From assembly GCA_030596365.1 (NCBI GenBank), contig JAUVKG010000179.1:1-6161 (forward strand): a stretch of 6,161 nucleotides of DNA. Direction: 5' to 3'. The stretch's first letter is position 1. Each line of letters starts with the position of its first letter. The notes below the pieces were generated by a model. That model was not told the origin of the DNA. It ran no database searches and saw only the letters and a program-made list of their open reading frames with translations. Below are positions 1-4,172 of the stretch, piece by piece. The DNA is from Chlamydiota bacterium (GTDB taxonomy: Bacteria; Auribacterota; UBA3054; B51-G9). A program made the translations under genes and the position numbers.

Positions 1-720
1 AATTGCAACAATAATAATTATATAAATCCACCAGAAATTTTTTAGAGAGTCAGCAACGGTGATGAGAGCTTGAGTAAGCCCTGGAAGTTCTGTGTTCATT
101 CCCGCGTAAATATCTTTAAATTTTGGAACAGCAAAAACCATTAGCAAAGTTATTGCCAATCCCATTACAATTGTTAAAACTAATGGATATATCATTGCGG
201 ACTTTACAGTTGAACGCATGTCCTGTTCATCTTCAGAAAAATCTGCCAGCCTGTTTAATGACTGTTCAAGTACACCACCTGTTTCACCCGCGCGAACCAT
301 GTTTACTGCCAGACGCGTAAAACAGCGCGGATGAGAGGCAAGACCGTCGGCAAGCATTGACCCGCCTTGAACCTGTTCTTTTATATCTTCAAGTACACTG
401 AGAAAAGCTTTGTCTTCTTCTTGCTCGGATAAAGCGGTTAACGCGCGAACAAGAGGAAGTTTGGCTTCAACAAGAGTTGCGAGCTGCCGTAAAAAATCAA
501 CGATTTTATCCGCTTTTATTTTTTTTGAACCGAAATTGAATTTTAATAAACCACCACCGCTTTCATTACTTTTGCTTATCGTACCGGATTGTTCCAGGAG
601 AGTAATATACAAACCGTCATTCTGAAGTTTTCGTTTGGCTTCGTCAACATTATCACAAACTATTGAGCCGTTAACCGGCTGGCCATTTTTATTTAAACCT
701 TCATACGAATAATTAGGCAT
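1..720 (-). CDS. Type II secretion / type IV pilus assembly inner-membrane platform protein, GspF/PilC family (partial)
   Basis: This is the N-terminal 240 residues of a GspF/PilC-type platform protein; the C-terminus lies beyond the left edge. The family sits in the inner membrane and couples the assembly ATPase to pseudopilus or pilus growth. I translated it from the ATG at 718-720. The start MPNYSYEGLN and the following NGQPVNGSI resemble the usual family opening (Y-x-A/G-x-x-x-x-G-x-x-x-x-G). A cytoplasmic helical domain covers about residues 66-175 and includes LRQLATLVEAKLPLVRAL and the conserved-looking MVRAGETGGVLEQSL (141-155). The first membrane helix is about 181-198, followed by PKF and the short periplasmic-type stretch ELPGLTQALI; a second hydrophobic segment starts near 229 and is cut off. 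The start is supported by a GGAGG ribosome site. Whether it serves secretion or pili cannot be decided without neighbours. The family call is firm. Confidence 0.93.
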   Translation of the reverse strand, partial: MPNYSYEGLNKNGQPVNGSIVCDNVDEAKRKLQNDGLYITLLEQSGTISKSNESGGGLLKFNFGSKKIKADKIVDFLRQLATLVEAKLPLVRALTALSEQEEDKAFLSVLEDIKEQVQGGSMLADGLASHPRCFTRLAVNMVRAGETGGVLEQSLNRLADFSEDEQDMRSTVKSAMIYPLVLTIVMGLAITLLMVFAVPKFKDIYAGMNTELPGLTQALITVADSLKNFWWIYIIIIVAI

Positions 721-724
721 TATT

Positions 725-729
725 CCTCC
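725..729 (-). promoter_or_regulatory. Ribosome binding site of the GspF/PilC gene
   Basis: On the minus strand GGAGG lies 4 bases before the ATG at 720 (GGAGGAATAATG). It fixes the start and shows that at least this gene uses Shine-Dalgarno initiation, unlike the three plus-strand genes, whose first ATGs lack such a site. Confidence 0.85.
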
Positions 730-869
730 GAAATAAGTACTGTTATATTTTCATTTAGATAAATAAACCGGTTATTCAAACAAATAAACTCATTTCTTCA
801 TTTTAATAGTTGGGACCGGTATTTTAAGTATCAGCAATTTTTATGCCTTACTAAATAATATTGAGATAG

Positions 870-898
870 ATTCTACCACATTGCCGTTGAAATGTCAA
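870..898 (-). promoter_or_regulatory. Sigma-70-type promoter for the GspF/PilC gene
   Basis: On the minus strand TTGACA (898-893) is followed after exactly 17 bases by TAGAAT (875-870), a full match and a 5/6 match to the -35 and -10 consensus. Transcription would begin near 863, giving a leader of about 140 bases before the GspF/PilC start. Seen directly; promoter activity is inferred. Confidence 0.72.
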
Positions 899-924
899 AA
901 TGGTTCTATTCATAATTTTCTGAA

Positions 925-955
925 TTGTAAAAAAAATGCACTGATTATCTATAAT
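925..955 (+). promoter_or_regulatory. Weak candidate promoter facing the hairpin region
   Basis: A perfect TATAAT lies at 950-955, but the best upstream partner is TTGTAA (925-930) at a long 19-base spacing. If active, a transcript would start near 962 and run through the hairpins to the T-tract at 1127-1132. The DNA here is AT-rich, so a chance match is quite possible. Confidence 0.3.
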
Positions 956-1018
956 AATGCAGGAAATATCCAGCTTTTTTTACACCAAATTTATTATCTG
1001 CAATTGAAATCATCCTAA

Positions 1019-1065
1019 CCCACTCCCGTGGGAATATCGGATATTCTTCATGCCCTGGAAGGGCA
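1019..1065. repeat. Three consecutive small hairpins
   Basis: Three inverted repeats lie nearly end to end. The first is CCCAC-TCCC-GTGGG (1019-1032). The second is GAATATC-G-GATATTC (1032-1046). The third is TGCCC-TGGAA-GGGCA (1051-1065). All stems are perfect. The third shares its design (5-bp stem ending in CC/GG, loop TGNAA) with hairpins at 1161, 1225, 1255 and 1321. They form the left end of the structured region; no gene is close enough for them to be an ordinary terminator. Confidence 0.65.
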
Positions 1066-1094
1066 AAATTAAACAACACAGGGCGATGCCCCAT

Positions 1095-1132
1095 AAGCGC
1101 TAAAATAAGAACTCTTATTTTAGCGCTTTTTT
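1095..1132 (+). terminator. Intrinsic-terminator-like hairpin with T-tract
   Basis: Perfect 16-base arms (1095-1110 and 1113-1128, core AGCGCTAAAATAAGA) are separated by two bases and run into TTTTTT (1127-1132). The shape is that of a rho-independent terminator for plus-strand transcription. However, no plus-strand gene lies upstream and the left neighbour is transcribed away. It is therefore either the 3' end of a small RNA or part of the repeat element: the left arm and the preceding 20 bases recur inverted at 1408-1444. Confidence 0.5.
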
Positions 1133-1160
1133 AATTATATTGTTGGTATTTAATAATTCC

Positions 1161-1335
1161 TTGCCTGAAAGGCAAATTCATCGTAGCCTGCGGCAACGCC
1201 GTAGGAAATGATGTAAAAAAGCACAACCCTGTATGGGTTGCTCAAATTTTGAACAAGCCTTACAGGATTGAATTGTTTTATATTTACAAACCTACGGCGT
1301 TGCCGCAGGCTACGATGAATAACCTTTTCAAGGTT
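1161..1335. repeat. REP-like inverted pair (BIME-like element) with flanking hairpins
   Basis: A perfect 30-bp inverted repeat (1176-1205 / 1291-1320) forms the arms. Each arm contains GTAG (1183-1186; minus strand 1313-1310) followed by an imperfect palindrome, CCTGCGGC-AAC-GCCGTAGG, an 8-bp stem with one G.T pair. GTAG at the 5' foot of an imperfect hairpin, in inverted pairs, is the known signature of REP sequences arranged as BIMEs, which are associated with RAYT (Y1/HUH) transposases. Between the arms lie two more hairpins (1224-1240, 1254-1270) around a small central palindrome (1242-1252). Outside the arms lie one hairpin each (1161-1175, 1321-1335). The whole is symmetric about position 1247-1248. 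The inverted repeat is certain; the REP assignment is inference. Confidence 0.7.
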
Positions 1336-1486
1336 GAATAATTAATGATTTTATCCATCTTATGATAGAATATATATTTGAAACATGAAAGTCCCATTAA
1401 TACCAATTTCTTATTTTAGCGCTTATGGGGCGCTGCCCTGTGTTAAATCATTTATGCCTGCAGATATTTATTATATCGAATAAACA

Positions 1487-1515
1487 TTGACTAAAATCAA
1501 ACAAATCAGTATAAT
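1487..1515 (+). promoter_or_regulatory. Strong sigma-70-type promoter upstream of the DUF4434/GH172 cluster
   Basis: TTGACT (1487-1492) and a perfect TATAAT (1510-1515) are separated by exactly 17 bases. Transcription would start near 1522 and read through a leader of about 160 bases into the gene at 1681. It is the only strong plus-strand promoter I see before the three-gene cluster and is the natural candidate to drive it. Confidence 0.72.
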
Positions 1516-1518
1516 TTC

Positions 1519-1545
1519 TTGGCGGGCTTAGCGAGCTTGGCGTCG
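1519..1545 (+). repeat. 9-bp degenerate tandem array
   Basis: Three successive 9-mers, TTGGCGGGC, TTAGCGAGC and TTGGCGTCG, fit the pattern TTRGCGNNN. They form the left part of a GC-rich island directly at the predicted transcription start. The period is a multiple of three, but no credible reading frame uses it. Confidence 0.6.
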
Positions 1546-1583
1546 TGCCCCGCGTATGCAGAGGTGATATGTATTTTTTTCTC

Positions 1584-1652
1584 TCGCCTAACGAAGTGAC
1601 GTGTATTACCACGGTCAAGGCGCAAAGATCACCTAACGAAGTAACGTGTATT
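1584..1652 (+). repeat. 24-bp direct repeat, two copies, in the leader
   Basis: Copies at 1584-1607 and 1629-1652 share 22 of 24 bases (core CCTAACGAAGTRACGTGTAT) and lie 45 bp apart with a 21-base spacer. A weaker third match ending in GTGATATGTATT may precede them at 1558-1575. They lie between the predicted promoter and the first cluster gene. Possible readings are an operator-type tandem site or an interspersed repeat. Confidence 0.65.
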
Positions 1653-1680
1653 TTCATGATCAAGTTAATAAAAACAACTA

Positions 1681-2727
1681 ATGTATTTTTTAATGAAAAT
1701 CTTCTTACTAATTGTCGCCTTTGCGGCGATTATTATATATTTTTATCTGACCTACCAAAATCAGGAGAATTTACCTATGATGCAATTTTCTGATGTTAAA
1801 CCAATTGAACTTACTCCGCTGTTCCTGGGCGCTCCAACTCCTGAGTATTCAGCATTCGTGCCGCGATCCGACAAATATTTAGAAGCTTTATTTGAAAATA
1901 TGTCGAAAGATGGAATTACAACTGTCCTTTTAATGGGTGGTTGGGAAGAAACTGTTTATTATCCTTCGAAAATCCTTAAAAACCCGAGCGAAATTGATTG
2001 GTATGCAAAAGCATTTGATTTAGCTGAAAAATTCGGGATGGAAGTTGTTCTCCATGGCGTTCCTTATAAATTTAATAATTTATTTGCAGAGAAAAAATGG
2101 GACCCGAATGAAGAACTCGAAATGGAGAAAAAAATCTATACTGAACTTTATAATTTATACGGGAACCGTATAAATTTCTGGGGATGGTATATTCCGCAGG
2201 AAGCAGGCGATAGAACTCATCGCGGTGACATTATGATTCTTCTTCGTGAACTTCCTAAGTTCCTGAAAAAATTGACCCCAAATAAAAAAGTTGCTTATGC
2301 ACCGTGGTTTACTTCAAGAATTACTCTCGGTGACGAAGCAACTACTCCGGCGCAATGTGCGGCAAACTGGGATTCTATGTTGGAAGAAATTGATGGGATT
2401 GACGTGTGCCTTTTTCAGGACACAACGGCTCCAGATGACGAAATTGAAGAATGGTTTGCCGCAATAACTCCTGTTTTTAAAAAACACGGAATAGAATTGT
2501 GGTGTGTGGCTGAATTGTTTCCCAGATTCCAGGACAAGCCGGGGATAGATCTTTTTCGCAGTGTTTCTTTTGAATATTTAATGGGGAAAATGAAAACTGT
2601 CAATCCTTATGTCGAAAAATTCGCCTGTTGGGAATATGAAACACATTTAAACCCAAAATCAAAAAATCCAGGCGCTAAAAAATTAAATGTAAAATATCAC
2701 GAATGGATTAAAAACCGTAACCCGTGA
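1681..2727 (+). CDS. DUF4434-like putative glycoside hydrolase, N-terminally membrane-anchored
   Basis: This 348-residue protein starts with a hydrophobic helix (about residues 5-24) lacking a clear cleavage site, so it is likely anchored and facing outside the cytoplasm. The rest looks like a TIM-barrel of the DUF4434 type, a family regarded as putative glycosidases. Supporting stretches in order are ITTVLLMGGWEE (about 79-90), the FWGWYIPQE segment (166-174), AYAPWF (205-210), DVCLFQD (241-247) and LWCVAELF (273-280). E174 and E278 sit at strand ends where acid residues of such barrels are expected, but their catalytic role is inference. The ATG at 1681 has no ribosome site and an alternative ATG is at 1693. 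AGGAG at 1763-1767 precedes in-frame Met33, which would remove the anchor. The stop codon lies inside a heptamer array. It is first in a probable operon with two GH172 genes. The substrate is unknown. Confidence 0.75.
   Translation: MYFLMKIFLLIVAFAAIIIYFYLTYQNQENLPMMQFSDVKPIELTPLFLGAPTPEYSAFVPRSDKYLEALFENMSKDGITTVLLMGGWEETVYYPSKILKNPSEIDWYAKAFDLAEKFGMEVVLHGVPYKFNNLFAEKKWDPNEELEMEKKIYTELYNLYGNRINFWGWYIPQEAGDRTHRGDIMILLRELPKFLKKLTPNKKVAYAPWFTSRITLGDEATTPAQCAANWDSMLEEIDGIDVCLFQDTTAPDDEIEEWFAAITPVFKKHGIELWCVAELFPRFQDKPGIDLFRSVSFEYLMGKMKTVNPYVEKFACWEYETHLNPKSKNPGAKKLNVKYHEWIKNRNP
1763..1779 (+). promoter_or_regulatory. Internal Shine-Dalgarno and in-frame ATG in the DUF4434-like gene
   Basis: AGGAG (1763-1767) stands 9 bases before ATG 1777-1779, codon 33, just after the hydrophobic leader. 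Initiation here would give a soluble form without the anchor. The true start at 1681 has no comparable site. Use of the internal start is unproven. Confidence 0.35.
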
Positions 2728-2757
2728 TCCGTAATCCGTGGTCCGTGAATCGTAAGC
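2715..2757 (+). repeat. Degenerate 7-bp tandem array spanning the stop codon
   Basis: Six successive units of the form CCGTRRY, one with an extra base, run from the last codons of the DUF4434-like gene into the spacer; examples are CCGTGAT and CCGTAAT. The TGA stop (2725-2727) is made by the second unit. A change in unit number would shift the C-terminal frame. Two other spacer segments (2880-2907 and 4140-4160) show the same period with different sequences. Confidence 0.7.
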
Positions 2758-2903
2758 AGTAAGAGTAGGGGCATCCCTATGTGGGTGCCCTATTCAGAGA
2801 TCAACCGCCAAACACAAAAATGTCACGGAGCGTAGCGGAGTAAATTGACCGCATTAATTTTACCACGCGTACCGCGTGGCCAACATCCAATATCCAACTA
2901 ACA
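2728..2903 (+). other. Spacer between DUF4434-like and first GH172 gene
   Basis: This spacer holds the tail of the heptamer array and two hairpins. One is at 2769-2790 (GGGCA-T-CCC pairing with GGGTGCCC, one bulged base). The other is at 2863-2879 (CCACGCG-TAC-CGCGTGG). A short CGGAG-CGTAG-CGGAG run (2826-2840) and a second heptamer array lead up to the next start. Neither hairpin is followed by a T-tract, so I see no intrinsic terminator. I also see no convincing promoter, which leaves read-through from upstream as the simplest reading. Confidence 0.6.
2863..2879. repeat. GC-rich perfect hairpin
   Basis: CCACGCG (2863-2869), loop TAC, CGCGTGG (2873-2879): a perfect 7-bp stem with no T-tract on either side. 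It lies 24 bases before the first GH172 start and could affect read-through or translation, or be another interspersed palindrome. Confidence 0.6.
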
Positions 2904-2907
2904 ATGA
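2880..2907 (+). repeat. Second 7-bp array abutting the GH172 start codon
   Basis: Three units of the pattern CCAAYWW, CCAACAT, CCAATAT then CCAACTA, lead directly into ACAATGA, which contains the start codon and is itself a diverged unit. The array occupies the place where a ribosome site would be. Confidence 0.6.
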
Positions 2908-4100
2908 AAAATCACATTCTGAAAATCACAATAATAACTTTATCTATTCTAACTTTTAATTCTTACGGAGATGATTTAATGAAACTATTCAAATTTGATG
3001 ATAATGCCATTACAAAATGGACAAGTTTTGAAAATCTTAACGCTGAAAAAGGGCAGGGAGGTAAACTTAATGAAGGCGCTAAAGGTTACCCTTTTCATGT
3101 TATGCACCCCGGCGATGCTGTTACGCTGCTTGATGTTAAAGGCGCCGGAATTATTAATAGAATCTGGATGACTTTGGATGAACTTTTTCATAAACCTGAA
3201 GAAATGAGAGCTGTTAAAATTGATGTCTTCTGGGACGGGTGCGACAAACCTGCCGTTTCAGCACCAATTGGTGATTTTTTCTGCGCTCCGCTTGGTAAAT
3301 TAATTGCTTTTGAAAATGAACTGTTCGCAAGCCCGGAAGGCAGGTCGTTTGTTTCATATATCCAAATGCCCTACAAAAAAGGCGCGAAAATTGTCATTAC
3401 GAATGAATCAACTAATCAGCATCATAGAATTTTTTACGATGTGAACTTTACAGAATTAAAAAAACAGGACGATAATATTTTATATTTTCACGCAAGCTGG
3501 AGAAGAGAAAATCCAACGTCCCTTGGAAACGACTTTCAAATTCTGCCGGAAGTAACAGGGAAAGGTAAATTTATCGGTTCAAGCATAGGCGTTGTTACTG
3601 ACAAACGTAATCGCGGATGGTGGGGTGAAGGAGAAGTGAAAATTTATCTTGATAATGATGGGAAATATCCTTCGCTTTGTGGAAGCGGTACAGAAGATTA
3701 TATCAGCACAGGTTGGGGACAGGGGAAATTTATCAACCGTTTTCAGGGAAGTTTGATCAGCGATGATAAAGAAGGTTTGTATAGCTTTTATCGTTTCCAT
3801 ATTCCGGATCCCGTTCAGTTCAGAGAAAATTGTAAAGTTACAATTCAGCAAATGGGTGGCGTTGCCAAAAAAGAAGTTAAAAAAATGATTGAAGATGGAG
3901 TGAAAATAAAACCAGTTTGCGCAATTCTCGGCAACGGAAAACAATGCAACTTCTTTGGAGATACAAATTATAAATTTGAAGATGAACAGTTTAAAGATGA
4001 TACGTGGGTAAATTATTATCGCGAAGATGATTTTTGTGCTACAGCATATTTTTATCTCGACTCACCAACAAATAATTTGCCCTTGCTGCCTCCCCGGTAA
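2904..4100 (+). CDS. Exported GH172-family (DUF2961) putative glycoside hydrolase
   Basis: This 398-residue protein has a signal-peptide-like start (residues 1 to about 22, ending in NSYG). The DUF2961 fold, now classified as GH172, has paired jelly rolls; characterised members act on fructofuranosyl linkages such as difructose dianhydrides, and other substrates exist. Family stretches are FENLNAEKGQGGKLNEGAKG near the start, the GAGIINRIWMTL motif, the APIGDFF motif, WWGEGEVKIYLDND (239-252) and CGSGTEDY (259-266). E242 and E264 match in context and spacing the two catalytic glutamates I recall from the characterised enzyme, so the protein looks catalytically intact. It ends with a typical AYFYLDSPTNNLPLLPP tail, so it is complete. 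The ATG at 2904 lacks a ribosome site, while CGGAG precedes in-frame Met26. The substrate is unknown. Second in the probable operon; a larger paralogue follows after 72 bases. Confidence 0.88.
   Translation: MKNHILKITIITLSILTFNSYGDDLMKLFKFDDNAITKWTSFENLNAEKGQGGKLNEGAKGYPFHVMHPGDAVTLLDVKGAGIINRIWMTLDELFHKPEEMRAVKIDVFWDGCDKPAVSAPIGDFFCAPLGKLIAFENELFASPEGRSFVSYIQMPYKKGAKIVITNESTNQHHRIFYDVNFTELKKQDDNILYFHASWRRENPTSLGNDFQILPEVTGKGKFIGSSIGVVTDKRNRGWWGEGEVKIYLDNDGKYPSLCGSGTEDYISTGWGQGKFINRFQGSLISDDKEGLYSFYRFHIPDPVQFRENCKVTIQQMGGVAKKEVKKMIEDGVKIKPVCAILGNGKQCNFFGDTNYKFEDEQFKDDTWVNYYREDDFCATAYFYLDSPTNNLPLLPPR
2966..2981 (+). promoter_or_regulatory. Internal Shine-Dalgarno and in-frame ATG in the first GH172 gene
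   Basis: CGGAG (2966-2970) lies 8 bases before ATG 2979-2981, codon 26, immediately after the signal peptide. Starting there would yield a cytoplasmic form beginning MKLFKFDDN. The spacing is good, but the export signal upstream is clear and in frame, so I keep the 2904 start. Confidence 0.35.
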
Positions 4101-4172
4101 TTATTTAACGATTGAAACGATTCTTATTAATTAACAAATAACGATTAACGAATAACAATTAATTAACTTATT
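4101..4172 (+). repeat. Short AT-rich spacer with heptamer repeats
   Basis: AACGATT occurs at 4107-4113, 4116-4122 and 4140-4146; the last copy is followed without gap by AACGAAT and AACAATT (4147-4160). This is the same 7-bp period seen in the other spacer with a different unit. There is no hairpin-plus-T-tract terminator and no strong promoter, which fits co-transcription of the two GH172 genes. Confidence 0.6.

Larger units (their letters stand above)
1075..1444. repeat. 37-base inverted repeat enclosing a 370-base structured element
   Basis: Positions 1075-1111 and 1408-1444 are inverted copies matching at 34 of 37 bases. All three differences are in the loop of a small GGGC-N3-GCCC hairpin carried by each copy (1081-1091 and 1428-1438), so the stem is kept. 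The copies enclose the symmetrical element at 1161-1335. The arrangement resembles a miniature element with inverted ends, but I see no target-site duplication and no transposase gene. I do not recognise a named family. Confidence 0.7.
721..1680. other. Gene-free, structure-rich intergenic region
   Basis: No open frame in this stretch has family resemblance, a ribosome site or plausible composition. From 721 to about 1018 it is AT-rich and holds the minus-strand promoter and a weak plus-strand promoter candidate. From 1019 to 1444 it is a chain of hairpins and nested inverted repeats. From 1445 to 1680 it holds a strong plus-strand promoter and a leader with short direct repeats. The GC-rich islands (1176-1205, 1291-1320, 1519-1557) stand out against the AT-rich background, as expected of inserted repeats. 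Confidence 0.85.

Noticed and set aside
123..625. Plus-strand open frames opposite the GspF/PilC gene (123-320, 410-625)
   Set aside because: They are antisense shadows of a well-conserved minus-strand gene and have no ribosome site or family resemblance.
1224..1270. tRNA- or riboswitch-like fold between the 30-bp arms
   Set aside because: The two hairpins and central palindrome are arranged symmetrically as an inverted pair; no cloverleaf, T-loop or known riboswitch core could be matched.
1584..1652. CRISPR-like look of a 24-bp repeat with a 21-base spacer
   Set aside because: There are only two clear copies, differing at two positions, the spacer is too short, and no cas gene is present; this is not enough for an array.
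1448..1663. Minus-strand frame of 71 codons across the leader
   Set aside because: It is the reverse reading of the promoter and direct repeats, with no protein-like features.
1545..1793. GTG-started frame of 82 codons encoding the peptide SPNEVTCI twice
   Set aside because: The repeated peptide only reflects the 24-bp DNA repeat. The frame overlaps the DUF4434-like gene by more than 100 bases out of frame and has no ribosome site.
2769..2790. Hairpin after the DUF4434-like gene as its terminator
   Set aside because: The stem is good apart from one bulge, but it is followed by TATTCAGAGA rather than a T-tract, so an intrinsic terminator is not supported.
2985..3944. Minus-strand frames inside the first GH172 gene (2985-3191, 3579-3944)
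   Set aside because: The plus-strand frame carries all conserved GH172 motifs; the antisense frames are shadows.
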